Origin: JANQQC01 sp965262255
GTDB taxonomy: Bacteria; Pseudomonadota; Alphaproteobacteria; Caulobacterales; Hyphomonadaceae
Direction: 5' to 3'
DNA length: 64,000 nt
Assembly (NCBI GenBank): GCA_965262255.1
Contig: OZ253505.1
Span: 3,410,001-3,474,000 of the forward strand
The notes beneath the pieces were generated by a model, which was given only the letters and a program-made list of their open reading frames with translations, did no database searches and was not told the DNA's origin. The position numbers and the translations under genes are program-made. Below are positions 15,001-21,021 of the stretch, in pieces. Position 1 is the stretch's first letter. Every line of letters starts with the position of its first letter.

Positions 15001-16980
15001 CGAAGTCAATGTTAGCACAATAAGCGCTTCGTCTTCGGCGACTGCAGTGAAAGCTTATGGTGGTGGCGCGAGCGTAACTGTTACTGCAACGACGATCTCA
15101 GCAGGGGCAGGAGGAATACTGGCCAAGAATACAGGAGACGGATCAGTTAATGTAACTGTGAGTGACACTATTAATACTGCGAGCGGAACAGGTATTTATG
15201 CTTATAGTGACGGCTCTACAATCACAGTTAGTTCGAAAGATATTTCTGGTTTAGCAGGTATAAAAACCGAACATTCGGGAACAGGAGATACATCAATCAC
15301 AGTGTCCGGATCAGTCGCTGGTTCAGGTGGACACGGGATAGAAGCTGGTAAACATAATCCGACAAGCGACGTGAGCATAAAAATTTCGGGGGAGGTAACA
15401 GGATCAGGAGCAAGTTCTGATGGTATTCACGTTAGTTCTGCAAGGGGAGGAACTGTTGAACTAGATATTACAGGTCAAGTTAAAGGTGGTCGCCACGGAA
15501 TTTACGCTAAGAATAGTGTGAGAGGAGATTTTGCTGTTTCCGTGGATCTTTCGGCGAGTTCAAGTCAATCAAACGCAAATACAGTAACTTCTCAATCCGG
15601 TCACGCAATTTATGTTGGAAATACTGGCTCCGGTGGAGTAAATGTGACTGTTTCTACGACCAATGCACTTGGCGTAACAGGTGGTCATGGTATTAGAGTC
15701 GACAATAAACGAGGTGGAGCCGTTGTTGTCAACACAGCAGGTTCAGATATTGCGATTGCCGGAACTACGGGTGATGGGATCAATGTAACCAGTGATGCAG
15801 CAGGAACAAACGTATCCGTTCAAGCTGCCGGAGTTGTAGGACGATCGCACGGAATCTTTGCTAGCAACTCGGGAGATGGCAATGTTAGTGTTACCACAAC
15901 GGGAGAGATTGAAGGCAAAGCCGGTCACGGGATTAGAGTTGCCACTTCAGCAGGAGGGTCAGCTACTATAAGTGCCTCTGACAAGGTAACGGGAACAGGC
16001 TCTGCAAGTCACGGAGTAAGTATTTATGCAAATACTAGGACAGATAGCGTAAGTGTATTTGCTGAAGAGGTTGTGGGTGGTTCTCACGGTATATATGCTG
16101 TAAATCTTGGAAGTGGTCAGACGACAATTTCAGCTTCGGGAAGTATTTCAAGTTCTGAGGACAATAGCATAGGAATTTATGCCAAAAATCAAGGAACGGG
16201 TGTTCTTTCTATTATTGCTTCGGGCTTGATTAATGGTGGTTCCGGTGGCGTCGGCATTGACGCTCAGACTAATGGTGGATCAGCAAGTATTGTTCTTAAT
16301 TCCGGTGCAATTGTAAGTGCAGAGAATGGTCAATCGATCAGAAACGATGAAGGTCGTATTTCGGTCACTGTTAATTCTGGTGCAGAGCTAAGAAACTCGG
16401 TCGCTCTGGGAGGAGGAGCAGATACGCTTACTATTAACAGTGGAACGGTAGCACAAGGAGCCATATTGGATGGTGGTTCGGATAGTGGTGGTCAAACTTC
16501 TATAGACATCATCGAATTCGCTACTGGTTCCTTCACTCCTAACCTGAGTACTTTAAGAAATTGGGAGCAAGTAAAAATTGCTTCGGGCGTTAATGTATCT
16601 GTTTTTGGAACTCAGTCCTTAACCTCTGGCGATTTGATGCTATCGGGTACATTATCCATGCAAAATTCCGATGCCAGTGACATTCTCACCGTAGCAGAGA
16701 ATTTTGTTGGCGGTGGGGTATTGAGTCTAGATGTTGATTTTGCCTCAGGTAATGCCGACAGGATGGTGGTTATTGGTAATATAACTGGTACTACAGAGAT
16801 AAGTGTTGCTGATATATCAGGTGCATCTTCCGATCGAGCTATTGCGATTAATGTTGTTAGTGTATCTGGGAATGTCGCTTCTAGTGCATTTACGTTAGAT
16901 GGTGAGACAATAACTTCAGGTGGAAACAGATACAGTCTAGATTTTGATAGTGCTTCAAAGACGTTTAGACTGTTGGTACA
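2..16980 (+). repeat. Hierarchical super-repeat within the giant adhesin gene
   Basis: A module-end signature NGxxIRNDEG occurs at nt 314, 7571, 13979 and 16325 (first Asn codon), giving spacings of 7257, 6408 and 2346 nt. After the first three signatures come the same blocks in order: a Gly-rich strand block, a T/R-NWEKV-like block, a segment with a C-x11-C pair, a TGVID block, then arrays of GHGIYA coils. The last signature is followed by the linker and barrel instead. Within super-modules a block starting with GHGIYTKNTNSS recurs near 2785, 3998, 5800 and 10678, with divergent versions near 4900 and 12520. The repeats are conserved as protein but vary at synonymous positions. Confidence 0.85.
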
Positions 16981-18424
16981 GCGAACTCCACCGCCACCGA
17001 CAACATCTCCTCCTCCTACCGGAACTCCACCTCCGCCAGCGCCACCGGGAACATCACCACCGGGAACATCACCACCGGGAACATCACCACCGGGAACATC
17101 ACCACCGGGAACATCACCACCGGGAACATCACCACCGGGAACATCGCCTCCAGGAACATCGCCACCGGGCACATCACCACCGGGCACATCACCACCGGGC
17201 ACATCACCACCGGGCACATCACCTCCGGGCACATCACCTCCGGGCACATCACCTCCGGGTACATCGCCTCCGGGTACATCACCACCGGGAACATCGCCTC
17301 CGGGTACATCGCCTCCGGGTACATCACCACCGGGAACATCGCCTCCGGGTACATCACCACCGGGAACATCGCCTCCGGGTACATCACCACCGGGTACATC
17401 ACCACCGGGAACGTCACCACCAGGAACATTACCTCCTACGGGTTCGCCTCCCGGATCTGTTCCACCAAGTCCTCCTCCACCGACGGAAGCGGAGGTGAGA
17501 TTTGCTGGGGGCTTGTTCTCTGTATTACCGGGAATTATTGCAAACGAGTTTCTAAGACCAGAGTCTCTTGTCGAACGTCGATTAGTTAGACGAAGTGCGA
17601 ATCGTGACGACAATTCTCGGATTAGCTTTTGGAACAACGTTAATGGGAATAATGTTGATTATGGCATGATTGATGGAAGCGATATGTCATATGATAGCGA
17701 TAGCCGGAAGTTTGAGTCAGGTTTAGACTATGTCGGTTCAAACGATGAACGTGGGGTTCTGACTGTTGGAGTTTCAGCAAAAATAAGGACTGTCGACGTA
17801 AATATTGAAAATCGCGAAGATATTGGTCATATTGAAGGTCTAGGTTTTGGACTCTCGTCTATGGCTACACGTGTTGGCAAGGATGGATCCTACGAAGCGT
17901 TCCAATTCGAAGTTAACACTGTTAATTTCAGCATGACTACAAGAGAGCAGGGCGACTTATATGAAGGTATGAATTCGACTATATTGTTTGCTAGTTTCGA
18001 AAAAGGACAAAGATTTGCTATAGGTGACTACCTTGCTATAGTTCCTCAAGGACAGATCACGATTGGTCAGATTCGTGGAGAGAGATTCAATAGTTATGAC
18101 GGAATCAATGTTAAATTTAAAGGAGAGAATGTGTACAATGGTCGTCTAGGAATTTCGGCAGAATATGAGAAGAACGGATTTTCTGCCTACGCAACGACGC
18201 ATGTCCAGTATGATCAACTAAATGTGTGGGATGTGAATTATGCTGATCGAACCTTCTCTGAGGGAATCGAAGATCTATCGGGTGAATTTGGTTTCGGGGC
18301 CGCGATGCGTGTTAATCGAAACATTGATGTTTTCTTAAAAGGATCTATTCGCGAATCGTTCTCGGGCGAGAATGATCAGTTGGGGGCCTCAAACATTTCG
18401 ACCGGCGTTTCAATAAACTGGTAA
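2..18424 (+). CDS. Giant beta-helical autotransporter adhesin (5' partial)
   Basis: Frame 2 is open from the first complete codon of the window, so the gene begins upstream and the ATG at 395 is internal. 6140 residues are visible. Most of the protein is Gly/Thr/Ser/Asn-rich beta-solenoid repeat with a recurring GHGIYA/HGIFAKN/SGIRAEN motif about every 25-29 residues. A Pro-rich PPGTS linker follows (about 16985-17490), then a C-terminal region of about 310 residues (17495-18424) with alternating hydrophobic/aromatic strands ending in Trp, as expected for a type V autotransporter barrel. By family knowledge the passenger would be exported through the barrel and displayed on the surface as an adhesin or similar. 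Signal peptide and N-terminus lie outside the window. Cys residues occur as three C-x11-C pairs (codons at 989/1025, 8246/8282, 14654/14690). The adhesin role is inference; the autotransporter architecture is well supported. Confidence 0.9.
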   Translation, partial: LENAGTGNSTVTTNGTITGQSGDAIFVLNTGAGDISITTSEAVTASGTTSGAGIKAQADGAGDITLIVSGAVTGGTGANAVGIDTLTNSGSATVTIEGGNVTASNGIAIRNDEGQSKFTIETGTQISGKVQLGAGQDTFTFSGGTLTSAATFDGGTDSGSTQSVDDLQFASGTHALTATNLTNWEKVSVLTGATVSFLGTQSLTTGELALAGTLNLQDNAGDDAFTVTGNLTGGGTISIDVDFNTGATDTITVTGNTSGSTTINIATVSVSGSARIDRITVAQVSGTTSSSAFVIQGGSYQASPFAYTLEYSSTNKSFTLVRGDAVVPGCYESSITSGLYECFGDITEAFSFNKTGNTDILVDFDVNATTTVSTASTPFVLRGQASVEFRQDANGGELKSTGSATGVIDAKTTGNGIVKITTTGKVTHDGSGTTILADSTGTGNVDVIVSTISASVSATAIKAYGKGSQVTVSATTISAGTGGIIAKNTGTGIVRVSASQAVNTTTGFGIYASTSGTNLTITTSGVSGSDHGVSGVNKGTGTTSITTDGAVTSSGTGKSGVYVYSNGTTLTLNTKAVRGHTGITTKHSGAGNTSVSVSGNVTGNSSHGIHAASTGRGNIQVNVSSGVTVLGTAGHGIYLSNTNTGTLSINATGTVTGSGTGSHGILAKNTVASGTTITITANAVTGSSSGIRAENAGAGNLTISTNGSILGEGGDAIFAKSTGNGNITVSTRSTVTSQSGHGIYADNTTTGTIAIDASASVTGSGTTKHGIFAKNAAQGTSVTITVNAVTGSASGIRVENAGTGNLAITATGTVTGKGADGIFAKSSASGNITVTAVSVRGGNGTNALGHGIYVDNTSTGTVNVTATDAVIGSGASKHGIFVKNATSGGNITVAAEQVTGSAHGIFIDNAGNGTLTLTNTNAVLGNAGHGIYTKNTNSSVTETINIRGAVTGSGSTGAGIRVARTGGGTINLSVSGGVTGTASHGLHITNITGGNLTVSVVADASGDIKGLGANSHAIYANDSGTGNLSLTLSSAGDDNRAGTNGHGIVAKNTGGGSVSVDTKAQNFVLAVGKDGLNVTNTSGTSVTIETQGVTGKSRGIFATNAGTAGLSITSTGTVLGEGGTGIYAKSTGSGNLEITVSAVTGSSGHGIYASNTNTGTIEISAGSTVVGSGANNHGIFAKNTSSSGTSITITANAVTGSASGIRAENAGAGTLTISASGAVLGKTADAIFAKSTNNGSITVSTSNTVTSQSGHGIFAENTSTGAISISASNTVTGSGTSKHGIFAKNTSTSGTTLTITANAVTGSAHGIFVDNVGSGALTLTNTGAVLGNTGHGIYTKNTNSSVTETINIRGTVTGSGSSKAGIRVARTGGGTINLNVSSAVTGSAHHGLHISNVTGGNLSVSVIANSAGDIQGLGANSHAIYAVDSGTGNLSLTVSSAGDDNKAGTNGHGIFAKKSGGGSIAIDTKAQNFVLTAGKDGINVVNEAGTSVTIETQGVTGKGRGIFATNAGTGGLTLTSTGAITGEGGAGIYAKSTASGNLSITATEVTGSAGHGIYAGNTSTGTVTVNVSDAINASGAGSRGIYVKNASTGGSVSISAEQITASSHGIYLNTAGSGTHTITNTGVVLTNAGHGIYINDTNTTTTNSINIRGAVTASGNNNAGIRVKRTGGGTVNLNVSAAITGSAGHGLHVSNETNGNLTVSVVGNSSADINGLGANGHAIFVSDVGTGNLSLTVNSQGDDNRAGTNGHGIVASNSGGGSISVDTKSQNFVLAAGKDGLHVTNISGTSVTIETQGVTGKVRGIFATNAGTSGLSITSTGTILGEGGTGIYSKSTGSGNLSITATTVTGSAGHGIYAGNTNTGSIAISANGRVTGSGANNHGVFAKNTSASGTTITITANAVTGSAHGIFVDNAGSGAFTLTNTGAVLGNAGHGIYTKNTNSSVTETLNIRGAVTGSGATGAGIRIARTGGGTINLSVSGAVTGSAHHGLHISNVTGGNLMVSIVANAQGDIQGLGASNHAIYVNDSGTGNLSLTVSSQADDVRAGSNGHGIVAINSGGGSVSIDTKAHNFVLAAGKDGLHVTNNSGTSVTIETQGVTGKSRGIFTTNAGTGDLDLTSTGAIVGEAGVGIYAKSTGSGNVTITATNVTGSSGHGIYVGNTNTGSISTSAEIVVGSGNGNHGIFAKNTVASGTSLTITANAVTGSASGIRAENAGAGNLTISASGAVLGTAADGVFARSTGNGNVSVRVAGVTSNSGHGIYAGNTNTGAISISASGTVEGKQANKHGIFAKTTSSSGTTITITATAVTGSAGGIRAENAGAGNLTISANGTILGKAADGVFARSTGNGNVSVRVAGVTSNSGHGIYAENTTTGAVTVTATNTVTGSGTNKHGIFVKNASQGSTATINSRSVTGSGNGIRLENAGTGLSTVTTSGTITGKGGDAILVLNTGAGDISITTSGAVTASGTTASSGIKAQADGAGDITLNLSGAVTGGTGSSAIGLDTLTNGGSATVTIQGGNVTASNGIAIRNDEGESKFTIQTGTEISGKVQLGAGKDVFTMSGGTLASAATLDGGTDTGNTQSVDELQFASGTFALTSTNLTNWEKVSIQSSATASFLGGQTLATGELALAGTITLQDNAVDDSFTIGGNLTGGGSINIDVNFANGTADTITVSGNVTGTTTIGVEGLTTQGTQRAETITVAQATGTISSSAFTLSSNTIEAGTFEYSLEFRSTSKSFVLVRGDALVAGCFESGTTAGLYHCYGDITEAFAYTKTGNTDITVIFDDDATQTVSGSDTAFVLRGQAGIEFRQQADGDEIQSTGAATGVIDAMTTGNGIVKITTTAKVTHDGSGTTIKTESTGTGNVDVIVSTISASTSATAIKAYGKGAQVTVSATTISAGTGGIIAKNTGTGITTVSASNSILTTSGFGVYAYTKGTNLTVTTSGVSGGDHGVSGINKGTGTTAITTDGAITSTGTGKSGVYAYSKGTTLTVNTKAVTGPTGITTKHSGAGSTSISVSGNVTGSASHGITATSTGSGNIQVDVTSGFTVTGSSGHGIYASNTASGAININASGSVSGSGANNHGIFAKHTSSSGTSLTITANAVTGSASGIRAEVAGTGNLEIIVSGAVLGKLDTGIFAKSTGTGNVTVSTSNTVSSQSGHGLYAGNTSTGAMSISASNTVTGSGTGKHGIFAKNTSASGTTLMITANAVTGSSAGILAENAGVGNTTVTAGGVVLGKGSAGIFVKSTNSGDVSVTASNTVTSQSGHGIYAGNTSTGKIDVSASNTVTGSGTGNHGIFAKNTSASGTTLTITANAVTGSAGGIRAENAGVGNLTILASGAVLGATADGIFAKSTASGNLSVTASSTVTSQSGHGIYADNTATGTILINVSGTVTGSGTGKHGIFAKNVAQGSTISLTTNAVTGSASGIRVEDLGTGNLLITATGTVTGNAADGIFAKSTASGDISVTAVSVKGGEGSGASGHGVYIDNTTTGSISLNVSDAVTSSGAGKHGVWVKNASAGGNITIAVEQVTGSANGVFVDNAGSGTFSITNTGAILGTVGHGIYTKNTNSAVTETINVRAAVTGSGTNGAGIRVGRTGGGTVNFSISGAVTGSASHGLHITNATGGNLTVSVVADASGDIKGLGANGHAIYASDSGTGNLSLTVSSAADDNQAGTNGHGIFAKNSGGGSLSINTKSNNFVLAAGKDGIRGVNESGTTLTIETQGITSNGRGIYASNSGTGLLKINATGAIIGQSGAGILAKSSGSGNITITSVAVTGSAGHGIYAGNTNSGEISISASGNVLGSGTNFHGIIAKNTTSSGSTIKITAAAVTGSAHGIYVSNYGNGNVSVTATGTVSSEESSAIFIESVGSGDVTINVATVTAAYGNGIYAKNANTGSISISATGTITGTDESYDGIYATNTTASGSSVTITATAVTGSAGGIHVWNAGTGNVTISVTGAILGKADDAIFVESIDAGSISVSASNTVTSQSGHGIHANNTATGTISISTSNTVTGSGTGKHGIFANNATQGTIVTLTVSAVTGSADGIRIENSGAGNTSVTTTGVITGVGGAGIFAKSTNSGDVTVSASQNITSQSGHGIYAGNTSTGDITVNTSGTVTGSGTGKHGIYVKNASDGELVTVSAEQITASGHGIFVSTSGLGTHSITNTGAIVANAGHAIYIDDSNASNSNTISIQGSVTGSGTNNAGVRVKRTGGGTLNLTASAQITGSSGHGVHVSNATSGNLSVTINANASGDIEGLASSAHAIYIVNSGTGNLSLTVSSAADDNKAGASGHGIFAKNSGGGSVLIDTKADNFILTAGKDGIHGVNESGTTLTIYTQGITSSGRGIYASNSGTGLLKINATGAIIGQSGAGIFAKSSGSGNITITSVAVTGSAGHGIYAGNTNSGEISISASGNVIGSGTDFHGIIAENTTSSGSSITITANAVTGSASGIRAENAGTGTLTISVTGAILGKAGDAIFAESTDAGSISVSASNTVTSQSGHGIYANNTATGTISISTSNTVTGSGTGKHGIFAKNATQGTTVAVTVSAVTGSGDGIRLENSGTGNTSVTTNGIVTAVAGTGIFVTNTGSGDISVTTSGAVVASAGTNSTAIKAQADGIGNIVLNISGAVTGGSSGVGIDTLTNGGSATVVIQGGNVSASNGVAIRNDEGESKFTIQTGTQVSGEVRLGAGKDTFTLSGGTLAASTVLDGGSDSGNTQSVDELEFVNGTHALTASGITNWEKVTVQSSGSISILGTSTLTTGELVLAGSLSLSDNASDDAFTLTGNLTGGGTIQIDVDFATGSADTVTVTGNVTGSTTLAINAISNDGEARAGEITVAQVSGTVSANAFVLAGGQYLASPFEYSLEYNSTNKSFSLVRGNAISAGCFENSTTVGLYECFGSITQAFSASKTGNTNVTVLFTDNASMTNSSSSTAFVVRSQAGAEFRQEANGKEIRSTGSATGVIDFKTTGNGTVRIATTGKITHAGSGTTVLAESTGTGNVEVNVSTISASSSATAVKAYGGGASVTVTATTISAGAGGILAKNTGDGSVNVTVSDTINTASGTGIYAYSDGSTITVSSKDISGLAGIKTEHSGTGDTSITVSGSVAGSGGHGIEAGKHNPTSDVSIKISGEVTGSGASSDGIHVSSARGGTVELDITGQVKGGRHGIYAKNSVRGDFAVSVDLSASSSQSNANTVTSQSGHAIYVGNTGSGGVNVTVSTTNALGVTGGHGIRVDNKRGGAVVVNTAGSDIAIAGTTGDGINVTSDAAGTNVSVQAAGVVGRSHGIFASNSGDGNVSVTTTGEIEGKAGHGIRVATSAGGSATISASDKVTGTGSASHGVSIYANTRTDSVSVFAEEVVGGSHGIYAVNLGSGQTTISASGSISSSEDNSIGIYAKNQGTGVLSIIASGLINGGSGGVGIDAQTNGGSASIVLNSGAIVSAENGQSIRNDEGRISVTVNSGAELRNSVALGGGADTLTINSGTVAQGAILDGGSDSGGQTSIDIIEFATGSFTPNLSTLRNWEQVKIASGVNVSVFGTQSLTSGDLMLSGTLSMQNSDASDILTVAENFVGGGVLSLDVDFASGNADRMVVIGNITGTTEISVADISGASSDRAIAINVVSVSGNVASSAFTLDGETITSGGNRYSLDFDSASKTFRLLVQRTPPPPTTSPPPTGTPPPPAPPGTSPPGTSPPGTSPPGTSPPGTSPPGTSPPGTSPPGTSPPGTSPPGTSPPGTSPPGTSPPGTSPPGTSPPGTSPPGTSPPGTSPPGTSPPGTSPPGTSPPGTSPPGTSPPGTSPPGTSPPGTSPPGTLPPTGSPPGSVPPSPPPPTEAEVRFAGGLFSVLPGIIANEFLRPESLVERRLVRRSANRDDNSRISFWNNVNGNNVDYGMIDGSDMSYDSDSRKFESGLDYVGSNDERGVLTVGVSAKIRTVDVNIENREDIGHIEGLGFGLSSMATRVGKDGSYEAFQFEVNTVNFSMTTREQGDLYEGMNSTILFASFEKGQRFAIGDYLAIVPQGQITIGQIRGERFNSYDGINVKFKGENVYNGRLGISAEYEKNGFSAYATTHVQYDQLNVWDVNYADRTFSEGIEDLSGEFGFGAAMRVNRNIDVFLKGSIRESFSGENDQLGASNISTGVSINW
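17043..17432 (+). repeat. 15-bp tandem repeat encoding the PPGTS pentapeptide linker
   Basis: 26 consecutive 15-bp units encode PPGTS (the last is PPGTL). Third-position variants cluster into runs, including a 30-bp alternation of two unit types around 17281-17400, which suggests local duplications. Changes in copy number keep the reading frame, so the linker between passenger and barrel could vary in length between strains. The repeat also opens long meaningless frames on both strands. Confidence 0.95.
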
Positions 18425-18599
18425 ATGCATTCGTCGGAAGCGTTGTACCGACACTATAGACTAAGGTTTAACAGCCAATTAGGATTTATTTGACTTCCCT
18501 AAAGTTGGTTAGAAATTTCAGATAATGAGCAGTTGAACGACTGTGTAAATAAGCTACATTCCAGTTACGACGGCTAGAACCGCGGAACACAAAAGCGAG

Positions 18600-18771
18600 G
18601 TCAGAAAATAAATTGTGGGGTGCTTGTAAATTTTCAGAAAAAGTATGCTACAATTGGGTATTCTGTTGAACATGTTCTTAAAATAGCGATTTCGGTTGAT
18701 CTGTCAGTCTAGGTGCTTATCGGAGTGTTTTAGCAGGTGAAGAAAAACAGTACTTAGTCGGAGAATGGGTT
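18600..18771 (+). promoter_or_regulatory. Conserved leader 1 of the GNAT-HTH modules
   Basis: The 347 bases between the adhesin stop and the first module hold no gene. Their last ~170 bases are a leader repeated before all three modules: an A-rich stretch with TATGCTAYAA (possible extended -10 near 18644-18654), a perfect palindrome GAACATGTTC at 18668-18677, a conserved GTCAGTCTAGGTGCTTATC block, and a GGAG ribosome site before the ATG at 18772. The palindrome could be an operator for the HTH protein; that is inference. Confidence 0.5.
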
Positions 18772-19407
18772 ATGACTTGTCAGATTGAAACAGAAATCGT
18801 TCAGTTGTACGACATAGAGAAACAGCATTTTGTCAGTGCGGAATAGAGGAATGCAATCACAGATGAGAATATTGATGATTGGAAAACTTTGTGGGCACCT
18901 CGAAAAATAAAGAAGTTAAATCGTTTTCTTAACCAGGGAGGAAGTGTTTCGAACATTTTGGAGAGTTTCCATTGGAGGTGGGACAATAAAGTGTTCAATA
19001 TGCAAACCAACCCGAATCAGCGAGGTTTCTCGCTGGTAAGTGAGGGTATAACAGAGGCAATGATGATCGTTGATCTAAGCAAAACCGCTAAACTTAAAAC
19101 GGGGAGAGGCAAACCTATTGTGTACGTTGAGTAAGTACAATGTGCGCCATGGAACATAAGTGATCTCATTGAGAAAACAGAAAAATATAGAGGATGCGGA
19201 ACAATTATGATTCGGAAAGCGATAGAATATAGCGCGTCAATTCGAAGAGAAGGTCGTGTTGGACTTCATTCTTTACAATCTACCATTGAGTTCTACAAAA
19301 GAAAGATAGGAATGACGGCTTTAGGGTTCGATCGCAAGTATCAAAACCTAATGTGCTTTGAAACTACCCATGGTTTGTCTAAGCATATACTCAATCTAGG
19401 AGATTAA
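18772..19407 (+). pseudogene. GNAT-like acetyltransferase, copy A (two nonsense codons)
   Basis: A 212-codon frame with no indels relative to copy C is interrupted by TAG at 18844-18846 and TAA at 19132-19134. The C-terminal half carries a GNAT-like acetyl-CoA-binding region (YRGCGT, equivalent to the R-G-x-G motif) and a GRVGLHSL...FY...GMTALG...NL..FE signature, which I recognise from GNAT N-acetyltransferases of this length. By comparison with copy C, the lost codons replaced a Leu (AELRNA in other copies) and a Tyr (VDYVQ). The stop lies 2 nt before the downstream HTH gene, so the pair would be translationally coupled. The natural substrate is unknown; some GNAT proteins are toxins that acetylate aminoacyl-tRNA, but nothing here shows that activity. 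Confidence 0.7.
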
Positions 19408-19409
19408 CA

Positions 19410-19934
19410 ATGACAAAGTCTTTGACACCTCAATGGCATAAAGAGGAGGATGAATTGAACCTCGACTGGTATGAAGATTACAGCGTCGGACCTTTATCGG
19501 TTTATGATCCGATGAACCTGATTAAAGAAGCGCAAATCAACAAACGTCACCTTGCATGTATAAACTTCTACTGTTTCGTTCATTTCTCGCGAAGAAAGTC
19601 ACACCTTAGCGTGAAACAGTTAGCTCTTAAAGCTAATGTTGATTACAATGAACTTATGTCTCTCGAAGGTGACACTCAGTTTAAACTGAAGCGGCAGACA
19701 GTTATTAATCTTGCAAAATTCTTTGAGGTTGATCCGGACTCCTTGATAGAAATGGCGCGCCTAGATCAGCCATATTTTGACCCAACTTGGGAAGACAAGG
19801 TGATCCAGTTTCCTCATAACGTTGGTAGTGTTGAAGAACTTAATACATTTGAGAGGGCAGTTGTCGATGGTTTAAAGGGGTTCTTGGAAAGGCAAGCAAG
19901 GGAGCATAGGGAGGATATCGCAATAACCCATTGA
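19410..19934 (+). CDS. XRE/HTH-like protein, copy A
   Basis: 174 residues. Residues about 58-116 resemble an XRE-type helix-turn-helix: a LSVKQLALKANVDYNELMSLE helix pair followed by TVINLAKFFEVDPDSLIEMAR. It is preceded by a conserved NKRHLACINFYCFVHFSRR stretch. The C-terminal part (YFDPTW, FPHNVGS, EELN, DGLKGFL) is conserved in all copies but I do not recognise it. The gene starts 2 nt after the broken acetyltransferase copy A with an AGGAG site in that gene's tail. It is probably a DNA-binding partner or autoregulator of the acetyltransferase; an antitoxin role is only a hypothesis. Its 3' half is nearly identical to pseudogene copy D, a sign of gene conversion. Confidence 0.75.
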   Translation: MTKSLTPQWHKEEDELNLDWYEDYSVGPLSVYDPMNLIKEAQINKRHLACINFYCFVHFSRRKSHLSVKQLALKANVDYNELMSLEGDTQFKLKRQTVINLAKFFEVDPDSLIEMARLDQPYFDPTWEDKVIQFPHNVGSVEELNTFERAVVDGLKGFLERQAREHREDIAITH

Positions 19935-19975
19935 AAACAGCCAGAATCGGTAAACATAAGCCAAGTCAGAAATTT

Positions 19976-20137
19976 TTTTTGGTTAGACTGAAAGCTTGGA
20001 GAAAAAGTATGCTATAAGCGAGGCACGTCTGTTGAACATGTTCTTCTTGTAACGAACATAGGTGGTTGTATCAGTCTAGGTGCTTATCTGAGTGTTTTGG
20101 CGGGTGGAGAAAGTAGTGCTTAACCGGAGAATAAGAA
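19976..20137 (+). promoter_or_regulatory. Conserved leader 2 of the GNAT-HTH modules
   Basis: This is the second copy of the leader: GAAAAAGTATGCTATAAG around 20001-20018, the palindrome GAACATGTTC at 20034-20043, and the GTCAGTCTAGGTGCTTATC-like block, then a ribosome site before the ATG at 20138. Conservation over more than 100 bases without coding potential supports a regulatory role. Confidence 0.5.
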
Positions 20138-20260
20138 ATGACTTGTCAGGTCGAAATAGAAGTTGTTCAGTTATACAACGTCAAGCGAAAGTGTTTCGTA
20201 GATGCCGAGTTGAGGAATGCGATCACGGAAGAGAACATAATTGATTGGCGCAATACTTAG
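20138..20260 (+). pseudogene. GNAT-like acetyltransferase, copy B (internal deletion stub)
   Basis: The first ~38 codons match copy C (ending at IIDWR). The sequence then jumps to the last bases of the gene (TTAGGAGCTTGAAAATG), so roughly 510 bp including the whole acetyl-CoA-binding part are missing. The stub ends at TAG 20258-20260. The downstream HTH gene and its ribosome site are preserved exactly. This is a clean deletion of the enzyme with retention of its partner. Confidence 0.75.
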
Positions 20261-20270
20261 GAGCTTGAAA

Positions 20271-20789
20271 ATGTCAAATTTGTTTACGCCGGAATCCGAT
20301 AATTTGATGGATGAAGAGTTTTACCGCCCGGGCGGTGATCCTGATATTGGGTTCATGACCATATACGACTTAGATTATCTGCTTGATAAGGCTGAGACCG
20401 ATAAACGACATCTTCCGTGTATCAACTTTTACTGTTTTGTCCATTTTTCTCGAAGAAAACGTCATCTAAGCGTGACTGAGTTAGCGCACAAAGCAGATGT
20501 TGATTACGGTGATCTTATGTCTCTTGAAAGCGACACTCAGTTTAAGCTTAACAGCGAATCGGTAATCAATCTTGCGATGTTTTTTGAAGTTGATCCCGAA
20601 GTGCTACTAGAAATGGCGCGTCTGGACAAACCATATTTTGACCCGACTTGGGATGAAAAACCCGCTCAGTTTCCGCGGAATGTTGGAAGTACTATGGAGC
20701 TCAATCCAATAGAACTAGGTGTTGTTAATGGATTGGAGAGTTTCTTGGCTCGGAAATCTAGAGAGAAGCACCTGAAGTTTGCTGCGTGA
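20271..20789 (+). CDS. XRE/HTH-like protein, copy B
   Basis: 172 residues from ATG 20271, preceded by GGAGCTTGAAA. It has the same layout as copy A: variable N-terminus, RHLPCINFYCFVHFSRRK block, HTH-like core (LSVTELAHKADVDYGDLMSLE, then SVINLAMFFEVDPEVLLEMAR), and conserved DPTW/FPRNVGS/NGLESFL tail. It is nearly identical to copy C except near the N-terminus, so the two are recent duplicates. It follows the deleted acetyltransferase stub and remains intact. Confidence 0.75.
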   Translation: MSNLFTPESDNLMDEEFYRPGGDPDIGFMTIYDLDYLLDKAETDKRHLPCINFYCFVHFSRRKRHLSVTELAHKADVDYGDLMSLESDTQFKLNSESVINLAMFFEVDPEVLLEMARLDKPYFDPTWDEKPAQFPRNVGSTMELNPIELGVVNGLESFLARKSREKHLKFAA

Positions 20790-21021
20790 TAGTACTACCT
20801 TAAATTCGGAATTTTGTTCCAAGCGTATATCGAACGTAGGAGATTAACGATGACGATGTCATTTACACAGGAATTGTAAGGAGAAGAGAAAAGTGCGGAG
20901 TACGGTTGTTATGGAGAATTAGTATGGTATAACTGATCCGATCATCGGAACTATGCGTCATTGGCATATTTTGAAAAGACTCAGGCTTAAATAGACAGAT
21001 TTCTTACCAAGGGAGATGAAT
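20790..21021 (+). pseudogene. Ghost of another GNAT-HTH junction (first copy)
   Basis: A 232-bp non-coding segment is almost identical to 24041-24267. It contains a decayed acetyltransferase tail (codons like SKRISN-GD then TAA at 20845-20847), an AGGAG site, and the first nine codons of an HTH gene (20850-20879) ended by TAA. A stretch resembling the acetyltransferase sequence KRLRLK..DFL follows, just before the next HTH start. I read it as the remains of a fourth module fused to the next one. Confidence 0.5.

Noticed and set aside
17043..17432. Direct repeats that could suggest a CRISPR array
   Set aside because: The 15-bp units are contiguous, coding and without spacers.
16612..17637. 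341-codon minus-strand frame rich in PGGDV, and 184-codon plus-strand frame rich in HHREHH
   Set aside because: Both are shadows of the 15-bp PPGTS repeat, which keeps all frames free of stops.
18668..18677. GAACATGTTC as a LexA/SOS box
   Set aside because: The Gram-positive type box needs four bases between GAAC and GTTC and the alphaproteobacterial one is a GTTC direct repeat; here the spacing is two.
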